Assembly: GCA_002110485.1 (NCBI GenBank)
Contig: MOWL01000046.1
Coordinates: 186,001-250,000 of the forward strand
DNA length: 64,000 nt
DNA from: Emergomyces orientalis
Lineage: Eukaryota; Ascomycota; Eurotiomycetes; Onygenales; Ajellomycetaceae
Reading direction: 5' to 3'
A program made the translations under genes and the position numbers. Under the pieces are notes generated by a model that ran no database searches, had not been told where the DNA came from, and saw nothing but the letters and a program-made list of their open reading frames with translations. This document shows, piece by piece, positions 23,400 to 35,900 of the stretch. Position 1 is the stretch's first letter. Each line of letters begins with the position of its first letter.

Positions 23400-25261
23400 T
23401 CTGCTTGAATATCTTAATTATTTGTGGGATGTTGTCTGCTATAACATTGTAGAGCTCTAAGATCAGATCATTGTATTTCTTTCACTTGATTTTCAGATAA
23501 GTTTTGCCTTCTTGTATCTTCTTCTGAATGATGTGTTTGATTTTGAATTCCAGCTTATCATCTATAAATACCAGTTCTGGGGGTGGGTGCTTCATATCTT
23601 CTGATGTTAGGTCTGTTTTCTCAAGATGAATAACTGATATCACAGAGTGCATTCTTCAATCAGGCGGGAGTTGCAGTTGAAAGGCCAGATCAGACACTTT
23701 TTGAATGATTCTGAAGAGCTCTATCTGTAAAAAAGACAGCTTTAAATGTCTTTTAGTGATATATCTCTTCTCATCTTTTCTTACTAATCTTATAAAGACA
23801 TAATTATCTACAGCAAATGACAGTTCTTCATGGGCCCTATCAAACCTTTCCGCTAGACAAGCTTGCAAAAGAGTGTATAATTTGAGTACTTCCTTCTGCA
23901 GAGATTTCTGATTGATAATTAATGTGATGATATTCAATTCTGAAGCATTCTCAGAGGCAGGGAATCAATGTGGGCTAATGCCTGTCAGTATCTCAAATGA
24001 TGTCAGAGAGGTTGGTCTGATGATCTCAGCATTGATGCATCTTTTGACCTGCGGCAGCAGGGTGTTTCAACTGAATTCATATTGTTCTACCAGCAGTGAA
24101 CACAGAATCACTTTGACCATCAAATTTGTTCTTTTGCTCTGGTCATTTGAATGAGAATTATACACTGTGGTCATTCATCTCTTGATGCTCATCAGGTCTA
24201 GAAGATGCTTTCAAAATTCTGAATTGAAGTGTGAATCTCTGTCCAATATAAGCACTAATGATAGCTGCCATCTGCATATTATCTTATCAAAAAATGCTTT
24301 CACTCACTGAGTGGTTTTCCAATCTTCCCTCCCCGCGATTAATATAACCGCCTTGAAAAACTTATTGATAACAGTGAGAATTGTGTCCAGGTTGTTGCTG
24401 AGCAGAAGTCTGGTGATAAAGTCAATAGCTAGAACATCAAACAGCCGCGCTGGGGTTGGTATCAGTTGCATTTTACCATATCCCCTGTGGTTGGTGGGCT
24501 TTGACAATCAACAATTTGAACACTGGGCTATTCGCTTAAGAATTCATCTGCAGGTGTACAGAAGGTAGAAAGACCAGCACAGAATATCTTCTGTTTGATG
24601 TAACCCTGGATGCTCTGCATAATCATGACAGATGTGAATAACATCTTGTGTCATTGACTCAGAGACACAGAAGCAGTTATTCTCAAGATAAAGAATGTCA
24701 TCTCTTACATTAAAAGAATGATATCTGTCTGCTACTTTCACTTTTCAGAAAATATTGCTCAAGATTGAGTCAGAAAACATGTTATTTCACAATCAATTCT
24801 TGAATTTCTTCAAGATCTCTACAGTCAATATTAATACTATAAAAAATGTGTTCTCTGCTTGTCTATTCACTCTCTGAAGTATTTCATGAATAGTACATTC
24901 TTGATTAAAGAAAACAGCACAACGCTTTCCCCCGAACCAGCCCAATTCTTCGAATTAGAAGACGAAAAGACATCCATTTGAAAGCTCTTGTTTGAGAAAG
25001 CAATTTATTCACTTTTTATTAAAATTGAGCGCGAGTTGATGAAGCTATTGAGGAAAACATGTTTGTGATCTCTAAGAGAAAAGAAAATCACACTTCATCA
25101 CATAACTTCATCAGTTTCGGCCCAATTTACATAGAATTTTGATAGAAGCTAGAACAAATCAGATATTATAACTGTCTCAATTTTGAATTCATTCCAACCA
25201 TCTCTTTCTGAACAATTCATTGTCAAAATCTGCATGAAAACTCTGATTGATTTTCATGTTC
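23400..25261 (-). mobile_element. Ty3/gypsy remnant: integrase and C-terminal part, minus strand
   Basis: On the minus strand 24,741-24,544 reads as an integrase N-terminal zinc region (DDILYLENN..VIHICHDYAEHPGLHQ). 24,507-24,304 is the catalytic-core start (LFDVLAIDFITRLLL..TVINKF). 23,937-23,656 is the segment after the core (VDNYVFIRLVRKDEKRYIT..LAFQLQLPPD), followed near 23,500 by a chromodomain-like YLKIKWKKYND. Upstream, 24,780-25,261 is AT-rich and degenerate. Many in-frame TGA codons and loss of CC, GG and CG show that it is dead. It is probably the 3' half of the gypsy element whose gag-protease-RT half lies at 38,061-40,815. Confidence 0.7.
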
Positions 25262-25474
25262 CTTTGCACCAGTGCCAAGTCTTTTCCCTGTACCGCCCTA
25301 CCTCGTCCGGCAGAAAAGTGACAAAAAAATACCTCAGCACAGATCACACGTGACCTACCCTTCAATCAGAAATTCCCCGAAACCTACCCTCTCTACAAAA
25401 CGGAATGAGAAAAAGTGGAAATATCAGTGTTTAAAAAATAGCTTGGTCCCTGCAAGTAATATATATACATACTT
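25262..25474. other. Short GC-normal stretch between two retroelement remnants
   Basis: This 0.2-kb piece keeps CC, GG and CG dinucleotides (CCGCCCTACCTCGTCCGG near 25,290), unlike both neighbours. No coding similarity was recognised. It may be a late insertion or part of the target of the truncated LINE whose tail begins at 25,475. Confidence 0.4.
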
Positions 25475-26117
25475 GTTATTATTATTATTATTCTTCAATT
25501 ATAGATATATATGCAGTCAGAGACTATGATATCTACCTGAGACTCAAAGAGTCTCAGGATTTTTCTAACTTTAACACTAATTACTATACATTTTTTCTTC
25601 AAACAAATAGCACTTGCAATACTTGAATTCCAGCCCAGAATAGTCAGCAAATTGATTTTTCTTTTTTTTATTTATTTATTTATAAATATCTTTGAAGATT
25701 ATTTATATTCTCTTTTTTTCATATAATTTTCAAGTGATTACAAAGAAAATAAATTAATAATAAACAAAATAACTCATGACATGAATACAAAGGAAATAAA
25801 AGACAGACTCTAACACAAAAGAAATAGTGAGATATTATATAATATCTAGCAGTTTTTATAAAGAATATTTCAGATTCTCATTCATTTATATTTTCATCTT
25901 TGAAATAGAATTGATTTCTAGTAGCTATTTGAGTTTCATTGAGAAAATCAATTAAATATTAACTGTCTATTTCAATAAAATCATCAATTCACCATCTTCT
26001 GATAGATAGAAAAACCTCATCAAAAATTATTTTATTCTTTTACATCTAAATCGCGATCGCTTTCGTACCACAGAGGGTCTTGAAGGGTATCAGCTCGCTC
26101 ACACACTCTCAAACACC

Positions 26118-27470
26118 ATGGTTGAGGCTGTGAGCGTGAATGGTGGTGCAGGGAATGTGAGTGCACGCACGGCGCGACGCGTACCTGGAGCCGCGCAGGC
26201 AGGAGATGCAGCAACAAATGGTATGACAGCAACACTGTACATGATCACTGAGGCTCTTAGAGAGAGGGAGAAAGACAAGAAGATTAATAAGAAAGAATTA
26301 CTGTATATTCAGAGAGCTCTGAAGGCAGTGAATGAGCTCAAGGAGGACCTGCTTGACAACATGTTAAAGAAGCTAGAGAATGCTACAAGTGCATCACAGC
26401 AAAATGAAAGATGCAACATGCTGGACAGTGAGACCTCATGGGCGCGCATAGCAGCCAATGAAGGGCTGCCAGCAAAGATAGTAACCAGACATGCATTGAG
26501 AGAGGTGGTGATATCTCACCACAACTGTGACACACTGCCAGTGGAGGAACGCACCCCAGAGGCCATTGTGAGAAAGATAAATGGGACCATCAAAGATGTG
26601 ATCACTGGCACCATAGTTGCAGCAAGATACATGTCTAGTGGTGATCTGATCCTGGTCACAGACAACCCCAGCACGAAGGCCGAGCTGACAAAAAGTAATG
26701 AATGAGTGAAGAAATGAAGCGACAAGGCACACATGAGAAAGAAGATGTATGCAGTATTGATCAAGAGTGCATCTATCAGTGTCATTAGCTGGGTTAGCTC
26801 AGATAAAGCAGTGAAGAATGTCTACAAGCAGAACCCATCTCTCAGATGCAGAGTACTCATCCACAGGGTCACAAAGCAGCTAGCTAAACAGCAGCGGCCT
26901 CATGGAAGCATTATCCTACATGTAGCCACACCGCAGCAGGCAAACACGCTTGTGGAGAATGGCATCATTCTGGGGAATGAATTCTGCATGATTGAAATCT
27001 TCCACAGGGAGGCTCAGGTCACCCGATGCTACAGCTGCCAGCAATATGGACACATAGCCAGATTCTGCCGCAAGGGTGATATCTGTGGGCACTGTGCAGC
27101 AGAGGGACACACGGACAAGACCTGCCCCGCAGCACTGGAAGGAAAGAAGGCAGTCTGCTGTAACTGTGAAGGAGATCACCCAGCATGATCTGCAAGATGC
27201 TCTGAATGACAGACTGCAGTTTCAGTGATCAAGGAGGCTCTCAAGAACCAGCCAAGACACTTTGTGGTGCAAACACCAGATGAGAAGGGTTGAATCACCC
27301 CCAGAAAGTGTAGCAGAATCACAGAAGAGAACCCTCTGATTGTTCAGCACAAGGTCAGCAGACCCACGAATGTGGCAAGAGCTGGCGCGCAGCAACGGGG
27401 CTCACTCAGTGGCTATGCATGCTCAGCGCGACCAGACTCCACGCAGGACCAAGACATGGGTGAACCATGA
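26118..27470 (+). pseudogene. LINE ORF1, gag-like protein with zinc knuckles, five premature TGA
   Basis: A continuous 450-codon frame from the ATG at 26,118 to the TGA at 27,468 holds five internal TGA codons at 26,703, 26,715, 27,186, 27,207 and 27,291 and no other stop. The N-terminal part has a charged helical region (EREKDKKINKKELLYIQ). The C-terminal part has CX2CX4HX4C knuckles CYSCQQYGHIARFC and CGHCAAEGHTDKTC and a third, CNCEGDHPA, running into a TGA. The product binds element RNA in this LINE clade. All five stops sit where Trp (TGG) or Arg (CGA) is plausible, consistent with G-to-A/C-to-T damage. The terminal TGA overlaps the ORF2 ATG as ATGA. Confidence 0.85.
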
Positions 27471-30400
27471 GTGAGCAAGTCCATATACTACAATACAATG
27501 TGCATAACTCAAACAAGGTGATGAACGCATTACTGGCCAAGCCCGAAACAGCATTAAACTACGACATCATCGCACTGCAGGAACCATGGATGCAGAGGGA
27601 ATCTGAAAGGGGTACAACATGCCCGGCCAACTGTGGATTCTGGCAGGCAGGCATGCAGATCAAGGAGGCCAGGGTGAGCTTCCTCATCAACAAAAGACTG
27701 AAGGCAACAGCATGGGATGTCAGGGTCATTACAGAATCCATGGCATTGCTCACTGTGAACACGGTAAGAGGACCACTACTAATGCTCAATGTCTACGCTG
27801 CTCCACCAGGCAGCTACACAACTGTGCCAGAGAGTTCCCCCATCCTTGAGCTACAAGCGGTGGTGGAGGAGGCCGAGGCCTCGCTACCAGCGCGAACTCA
27901 GGGGCGATGTGCGCAACAGGTGCAAGACCCAGACACAAGTGCGCTACGAGCGCGAGATCAGGGTGCAGACGCGCAACAAGTGCAAAGTCAGGGTGTGGAA
28001 GCGCGGCAGGCGGAGGTAGTGGTGCTGGGAGACTTCAATGTGCATCACTCAAAGTGGGGAGGTGAGCGAGTGAGACAGGACTTTGACCTGGCATGGGAGC
28101 TCATAGCACAGGTGGATGCTCTTGGACTGCAGCTGGCAACACCACGGGGAGAGATTACATGGCAGAACCACAGAAGCATCAGCACCACCTTGGACCTAAT
28201 CTTTCTCTCAGAGAACCTGAGTGCAGAGGTACTGGAATGCTGGGTCGCACACGAGGCGGATATGACATCAGATCATCTACCAGTGGTCACTAAGTTGGTC
28301 ATCGACATACCTGTGGTACTAAGGGAAAAACGCAACTGGCGGCAAGTGAATATACAGCAGCTGCAAAAGGACTGCCAAGAGCTACAATGTTGCAACAGCT
28401 TTGGCTCAACAGCAGAGATTGATTGCTATGCAAACTATCTAAGTGAATTTATCAATGAGCTAGCAGAGAAACATGCTAAACACGCACGCATCTGCAAGCA
28501 GAGTCGCTCGTGGTGGTCCAACAGAGTGGCGCAGGCAGTGAGTGAGTACAAGAGAACCATGAGGAATGCAGACAGCACTGAGGAGGAAAGAAGACATGCC
28601 TGCAACAGGCGAAACAAGGAAATAAAGCTGGTCAAGACTGCCAGCTTCCGCGATCTAATGAACAGTGCTGGCACAGATTCTAAACTGCTCTGGAAGCTGG
28701 CAAAGTGGGGTCGCACACACATCAACGAGACCAAGCAACCGGCAAGACTGCCACCGCTTAGGGGAATGCCAGAGGCCTTGGGTGAAACCGAGGCGCGAGC
28801 CACTGCATTCCAGGACAAGGCTGAACTACTACGGGCGCGGTTCTTCCCAGAGCCTTTGGCGGCAAGGGAAGATGACATGAACGTGGGAACGCAGCCGCGG
28901 AGTGTGACTGACATGGTAGTGCTCACAGAGGAGGCCATGGCAGCGCTGATTGCTAGGCTTCCGAATGACAAGGCCCCGGGTGTCAACGGCATCCCCAACC
29001 GCTTCCTCAAAATGCTAGGCCCAAGGTTCATCACAGCAATAACTGAGCTTACACAGGCCTGCTGGCATTGGGAGTACTACCCACAGATATTCAAAACAGC
29101 GCGCACGGTGGTGCTCAAGAAGCCAGGAAAGAAGGACTACAGTGAAGTGAGAGCCTGGAGGCCGATTGCACTACTTGACACTCTAGGTAAAATTGTAGAG
29201 GCTGCAACAGCCAAGGAAATAAGGTCTCTGGCAGAGAAACATGGAATGCTACCAGCTCAGCAAATGAGGGTGCGAGGAGGCCGCTTCACAGAAACAGCAA
29301 TTGCTCTGTTACTGGCGCAGATTCGCACAGTGTGGAAGAAGCAGAGAGCAGTGACCTCAGTGCTGTCACTGAACATCTCAGGGGCCTATGACAGAGTGCT
29401 CAGAAATCGCCTAGTGCACATTCTAAGAAAAAGAGGACTGCTCAGACAGCTGACTGGATGGGTCAACTCATTCATGCAGGGGCGCAAGGCGACACTAGTA
29501 TTTGATGAGCAGGAAACTGAAGCCTTTGAGATGAATGCAGGCATTCCACAGAGATCACCCTTGTCACCCATTCTGTTCTTATTCTACAATGAGGAGTTGC
29601 TCAGAATATGTGCACCACAAAGTGAGCCTGTCAGCTGCATAGAATTTGTAGACGATGTGAACATTCTAGCATATGACAACTCAACTGAAGCGAATTGTGC
29701 GCATCTGGCGCGGATCCATGCCAGCTGTGAGCTTTGGGCGAGCAGACATGGGGCAATCTTTGCACCACAGAAGTATGAGCTCATGCACTTTACCAGAACA
29801 AGAACTAGATTCAATCTAGAACACTCACTGCAATTGCCACAGCAAGTGATCAAGCCACAGAGGGAGATGCGGGTGCTAGGCATCTGGCTTGACCCTAAGC
29901 TGAGGTGGCGTAGCCATGTCAGTAAGGTGGTAGGCAGAGCGAAATCGCAGATAGGTGCCCTAACTCAGACAACACAGTCAACCTGGGGCCTGCCACTGCA
30001 GCATGCCCGGAGGGTCTACAATGCAGTGATAAGGCCCGCAATAGGATACGGAGCGCTGGCATGGCATCAACCACAGGCGACACAACATGAACCGCGACAT
30101 CAACGCCAGCTGCTAGCCAGCCTGGAGAAGATTCAAAATAAATGCCTACAGGTCATTGCAGGGGCCTACAGAGCTACTCCAATCACCTCACTGGAGGCGG
30201 AGACAGCCACACTGCCTCTGGAGATACATCTAGACAGTGTGGTGGCCAGAGCAACTGAGCAGCTTAAGGAGTCAGGAATCATGGAGCAGATAAAACAGGC
30301 ATGTGTGCAGGTCAGAGCCAGACTTCGCAGAAGGAATAACAGAGGAATGCAGTCAGTGGAGGCAGTACTGCACCCAGTGAGCATGCAGCAGGGGTGGAGT

Positions 30401-30925
30401 GTAAATTGGGTGAGACAGGCAAAGCAACTGAAAAAGCAGAAAAGATAAGAAAACAGTGTGCATAACTGAGTCTTCAAGAGATGGGTGAGGGAGGAGGCAA
30501 TGATAAGATGGTGGAACAGATGAAGAGCGCGCACAACACCATGAGAAGAACTGTTTGACAGGCCCCCGGATGTAGAGCTACTAAGATGGCATGAGGGCCT
30601 GAGCAAGGCCCGAAGCTCATTGATAGTCCAGCTGCGTACCAGCAAGACAGGCCTTGCAGCGTTCCTTCACAGAAGAAGAGTTCCGGACTTCCCCACACCA
30701 AAATGTCCATGTGGATATGAGCATGAAACGGTGCTGCATGTGATGATACACTGTACACAATTTAGTGGGGAACGCGCGGAGCTGGAGCAGAAGGGCAGAG
30801 TGAATAAGAAGTGGTTGCTGGACACCAAGAAAGGACTGCACAGGCTCACCAAGTGGTGGCTCAAGCAGGACATCCTCAGACAGTTCTCCCTAGCCAAGGT
30901 GTTAAGTGAGAGAAGGGCGGAATGA
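27467..30925 (+). pseudogene. LINE ORF2: AP-type endonuclease and reverse transcriptase, stops near the C-terminus
   Basis: An ATG at 27,467 opens 993 codons to a TAA at 30,446. The frame continues homologous to 30,925 through further TGA codons at 30,467, 30,521 and 30,542, giving an original length of about 1152 residues. Endonuclease motifs: LQYNVHN, ALQEPW, VVLGDFN, LDLIFLS, SDHLPV. RT motifs: APGVNGIPN, NISGAYDRV, GIPQRSPLSPILF, FVDDVNIL. The downstream part has a zinc-binding CPCGYEHET..HVMIHC. Two catalytic-region residues look mutated: motif A has Asn where the catalytic Asp is expected, and the normally invariant GIPQG is GIPQR. There is no RNase H domain. Even the long open part is therefore probably inactive as a polymerase. 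Confidence 0.88.
27911..28019 (+). repeat. 30-bp tandem repeat inside the endonuclease domain of LINE ORF2
   Basis: Units start with GCGC at 27,911, 27,941, 27,971 and 28,001, exactly 30 bp (10 codons) apart. They encode an Ala/Gln/Arg-rich insert between the QAVVEEAE helix and the VVLGDFN strand. The third unit (GCGCAACAAGTGC) is close to the first (GCGCAACAGGTGC). Confidence 0.8.
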
Positions 30926-31037
30926 GATGCACAGCACAACTAAGGAACGCGGCTGGCGCATATCAGGGGGTGAAGGGCGCGAAGAGCGAGGCCCTACCAG
31001 GAGATAGTGAGCTTGAAGCGCGGATCTGGGTGGACTG

Positions 31038-31118
31038 GCGCGCTGCAAGCACGAAGTTGGGCGACCGGGCGCGCCACAAGCGCGGAGTTGAGTGGCCTGC
31101 GCGCTACAAGCACTCCAG
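31038..31118 (+). repeat. 30-31-bp tandem repeat in the LINE 3' UTR
   Basis: Units beginning GCGCGCTGCAAGC, GCGCGCCACAAGC and GCGCGCTACAAGC start at 31,038, 31,069 and 31,099. They resemble the 30-bp repeat in ORF2, whose second unit starts GCGCTACGAGCGC. Confidence 0.75.
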
Positions 31119-32310
31119 GACATTGAAGTCTGCGCGATGAGCGGCGGACACACAGCATGAGGTGCCACATTCATTAGAAGTCTTTCTTATGTTCAGACAG
31201 AGGTGATGGTGATATAGGGGGTTTTCTTGTCTTCTCACGGTGCTATGCACCATCTTCTCTAAGAGCAGCGGGAGCTGCTCCGCAGTACTTGAAGCGATTA
31301 CAAATGTTGAATGAATTTGCTGTTCAGGGGGTTTTTAGGCCAGGGCTATACTAGATAGCTCAAGGTTTTCCTCACTTTGTATACTAGCTGCCTCCCCACA
31401 TATCCTCGGGATCAAGTGGTGTAGAAATAATAATAATAATAATAACTGCCTATTTCAGTTGAAAATAGTAGTTTCATATTCATTTCTCTCAGCTTATATT
31501 TATATCTCAGTTCAGCTCTAAGTTCTTGATTTAATGAGTAATTCATTAAGATATGTTCTGAGTCTTCAAGAGAGTCACAATATTCACAATTTTCACTTTT
31601 AATATCAGATATTCTTTTCAAATAAGATTTGAAATAGTCATGATCTAGTTTCAATTGAATGATTGAGAAGAAAAGCTTCTTCTTGCACTTAATAGAGTAT
31701 GATTTTCATTTAGATTTAGTTTCAAATCTAAGATAGTGAGGACTTTTTCTTTGTTTTTCTCATATTTTATGTCATTTTTCTAAGTAATTCTCTTTTATCT
31801 TTCTTTTAATAAAAGACCATGAAACTATTTTTGAACTTGCAATATTTAGTTTTATTTCTTTCTTTGCTGCTTCATCAGCAAGCTCATTTCCATGTATATT
31901 TATATGAGCAGAAACTCAGCTCAGATATATCTTTGTCTTATATTTTAATTGAATTCTTTTGCATATCTTTAGAATTATTTCTATATTTATTTAATTATTA
32001 TGAATTTCATTCTTTTGAATTCTTTTCAAAGCTGCTTGACTATCTGAAAAAATCCATGCTTCTTTCATATCTTTTCTTTTTGAAGCTTTTATTTCTATCA
32101 GTTTAAAAGCTTTCATAATAGCATATAATTCAGCATCAAATACTTCACATTCATTTCCAATATTCCATGAATCTGATGTATATTTGTAATTATCTTCTGT
32201 ATATGCTATTCCAGCTTCTAGGCCTTTATTTTCATTCATTGAATCATCTGAATAGATTAGAATTGACTTTTTAAAATCAATTTTCTCTATTATTCTTTTA
32301 TGATTCTCAG

Positions 32311-32630
32311 TGTGATGGGCTACGCCCATGTTAGTAGACCATTCCGCTCGCATGCCAATGGAAGCTCCATGGTTTTCGCCGACCTAGCGGCCACGCCAAT
32401 ATGCGGCCGCCGCGCCGATACCCGCCGAAAATCACACACCAAAATGCTCAGAAAAAGTCTGATCCCTGAGTCAGACTTTTCAGAAATATAATTATTCACT
32501 TCATCAGACTCATAAAAGAATCTCATGTGTTCACACTCAAATGCTTTTCTTTTCTTTTTCTTAATGTTTTCTACTTTTTATTATATAAGATCTATATTAG
32601 TGCCGAGCTCTTCAGTGTAGGCTCATTACA
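32311..32630 (+). repeat. 5' LTR of the chromodomain gypsy element
   Basis: 320 bp, TG..CA ends. It contains a TATATAAG box near 32,582 and a 60-bp segment (32,356-32,415) rich in CG and GGCC that is identical in the 3' LTR. Confidence 0.93.
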
Positions 32631-32910
32631 CTTAGAAAACATTCATTGTATTCTTATGAGAAACAATTATTCAATTATCCAAATGCATAATGATGTGTAA
32701 GAAATAAAGAAGATGACTAGCTAGCAGTCATCAAACCTCTACTAGATAGAAGAAGCTTGCTTGTCAATTGTCTTGACCCCACAACTAGATCTCACAAAAG
32801 AGATGTATCAGCAAAAGACCTGAGAGTTCTGATACCTCAGACATATGAAGTTTTCATATGAATACTCCCCCAAACCTGAAGAATTCTGAGACACAACATC
32901 ATCAGTCATC

Positions 32911-35900
32911 ATGGATGATATCGGCGAACCCTCAATGGCAGCGAACACCAATGAGATGCCACAGTGACTTCAAACAATGTTGAAACTGCAGCAGCAGCAG
33001 ATCACTGACATGCACGCGAATCAGCAATGTCAATATGAAGAGATCCAGCAGCAACTGACAAGTCAGATCCCTGCCGCGGAAGCCACAACACCTCTGTCAG
33101 CAGAATCTGTAGAGGTGTCAACGAAGTCTAGCACAGCATGATTACCAAAAGAATGTCTAAGCACTTCCATGTACTTCAACGCTTCTGACCTCACCTTATA
33201 CTTGCCGTGGAAGTTGGAGATGCTTGCGAAGCTAGATGTGAATGAAGATGTCATTGATTCCTTGATCAATCAAGAATGATATGTGTACAGCTGACTGAAG
33301 AATCGCGCCAGACAGAAGTTTCACTCATGAATAGAAACCTGCAAATCATCACTTCACACACCTGAAAACATCTTCAAACACCTTGATATCTTATTCAAAG
33401 ATACAGCAACACAGCAGAAGGCACTAGACTGGCTGCAGAACACATGCCAGAGGAACACCTCTCTTACAATCTTTTTACCTGATTTTGACACTAAGATCTT
33501 AGAAGCAGGAGGCCAACTCTGGAAGAATCAAATGAAGATCAGCATGCTGAAGAAAGCTTTGACATTTGAACTACTGAAGACTCTTGTCAGTGTTGAAGAA
33601 GTCTTCACTTATGAGACATTCTGCATTTAATTATGAAGATTGAATGATTGTCTCACAAAGCTGAAGAGCATACAGACAGGTGATGATAGACATTATACTT
33701 CAGCTGCCAACATGCCGGCGACCAGGAACAACACAGATGCAATGGATTGGGTGGACTCAAACATCTACGCTCAAGCTAGAGTCTCTGCTGCCCGACCGGG
33801 CTTCTGAGTCCCTGGACTGACAGCTGAAGAGGCGGCCGATCGACGACAACGCAGAGTCTGCATCAATTGCGAGCGTACAGGCCACATTGCTGCTAACTGC
33901 TGTTCTGACCATGTTCCATCTCATGAGAAGAAGAGAGTCCACATCAACCATGTCATAGTGAAAGAGAATTTGGATGATGATGAAGAGAGTGTCTCAATGA
34001 AAGCTTCAAGACAGAGAAAAGACTAGCTCCTGCGAAAACTCACTGACAGAAGCTAGAGAAGATCAGACAACAACAATTTGAAGAAAAAATGACAATGAAC
34101 ATGATTCTTGTATCTACTGTGATAGATAGCATGTACAATATGAATGCCATGGTAGACAGCGGTCTATGCCATTATGCAATGATCAAATCTTCAATCATAA
34201 AACACTGTAACCTCCAGCATATCTCTTTACCCAAGCCCCGACTCCTCACCGGATTCGACAGCCCGAAAGATGCTTACACCCGTTATATGGTGAAATTAGA
34301 TATAGACATCGGCGGACACTGACGAGAGAACACTTATGCATATGAAATAGAGAATCTAGATTACAATCTCATACTAAAGATCTCTTGATTAGCTGAACAG
34401 AGCATTCTCTTGAACATCTGAAACAGAATGCTCATCTTTCCTAATGAAGATTGTGTACATGAGAATGATGTTCATAGTATCATGAATCTCAAGCAGATCT
34501 CTGCAAATGCTTATGAACTGCTCTGAAAGAACTCTCAACAGAACTGCATGCAGTGGAACCGCATGGCAATTTACTCAGCCAGCTTGGCTGATATTAAGAA
34601 AGCGCTCGACAAACTCATCATCACTAAACACACTGATCCCCGCGCAAAGCTCCCGCGCCAATATCATGAATACCTAGATGTCTTCTGAAAAGATGATGCC
34701 ATTGAGAACCTACCTCCTCTATGAGGGCCTGGGGTAGATCATATGATCAAACTAGAGAAGCAAGATGGCAAGACTTCTGAACCCCCATGGGGGTCTCTCT
34801 ATAGTATGTCCTGAGATGAACTTCTTCTCCTCTGCAAGACCCTCAATGATCTACTAGACAAAGGGTTCATACGCGTTAGGAATTCTCCCGCTGCAGCTCC
34901 TATTCTATTCGCCAAGAAGCCAGGCGGCGGGCTCCGATTTTGTGTAGACTATTGAGGGCTGAACTGCCTCACAAAGAAGGATTGATATTCTCTACCTCTC
35001 ATCAATGAGACACTCGCTCGCATCGAGCACACTCAATGGTTCACCAAGCTGGATGTGATCGCTGCATTTCATAAGATCCGCATCGCCGAAGACAATGAAT
35101 GGCTAACCACTTTCCAGACCTGATACAGTCTCTTTGAGTGAGTAGTCACACCGTTCGGGCTAGCTAACGCCCCTAGCACCTTTCAGAAATATATCAATTG
35201 AGCACTGTGAGATTTCCTCAATGAGTTCATGTCTGTGTATCTGAATGACATTCTTATCTTCACTGATGACTCCTGAAAAGAGCATCAAGAACATGTTCAG
35301 AAGATGTTACAGCAGCTTCATGAAGCCAGCCTGTTGATAGACATAGACAAATGCGATTTCGAAGTTAAGACTACAAAATACCTGGGCTTCATCATGGAAG
35401 CAGGTAAGAGCATTTGAATGAATTCTGAAAAGATCTCTGCAATTCTTGAATGAGAAGTCTCACACACTGTGAAGAGTGTATACAGCTTCATTGAATTTGT
35501 CAACTTCTATCAGTAATTTATACAAAACTTCTCAGAGATCACTCAATCACTCACAGAGCTCATCAAGAAGAAATCAGTCTTTCACTGATCAGCGACTGCT
35601 GAGGCTGTCTTTGTATGAATGAAAAAGATGTTCATCAGCACACCTCTACTAGCAACATTCAATTCTGACTGCAACATGATTGTGGAAGCTGACTCCTCTG
35701 GTTACATTACAGGAGAAGCCATACTGCAATATGATGATGAAGATGTTCTACAATCATGTATCTTCATGTTCAAGAAACTCAGCTCTGTTGAGTGTAACTA
35801 TGAAATCTATGACAAAGAACTTCTCACTATAATTCACTGTCTTGAAGAATGAGACTCTGAGCTTCACAGTGTTGTGAAGTTTGAGATAATAACTGATCAT

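Larger units (their letters stand above)
25975..31443 (+). mobile_element. Near-full-length Tad1-like LINE (family 1), plus strand
   Basis: This 5.5-kb non-LTR retrotransposon has a 143-bp 5' UTR, ORF1 (26,118-27,470), ORF2 (27,467-30,925), a roughly 500-bp 3' UTR and a terminal (AAT)n tail at 31,425-31,443. The flanks carry a likely target duplication: TAACTGTCTATTTCA at 25,960-25,974 and TAACTGCCTATTTCA at 31,443-31,457, which overlaps the tail by a base. It interrupts a minus-strand LINE whose reading frame continues across. It is far less decayed than the other copy, but nonsense codons in ORF1 and in the end of ORF2 make it non-autonomous. Confidence 0.88.

Noticed and set aside
26703..27293. 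TGA read as tryptophan (recoding) in LINE ORF1
   Set aside because: TGA stops also fall at arginine sites, missense G-to-A changes accompany them, and the nuclear genes in the window use TGA or TAA as true stops. Mutation explains the pattern.
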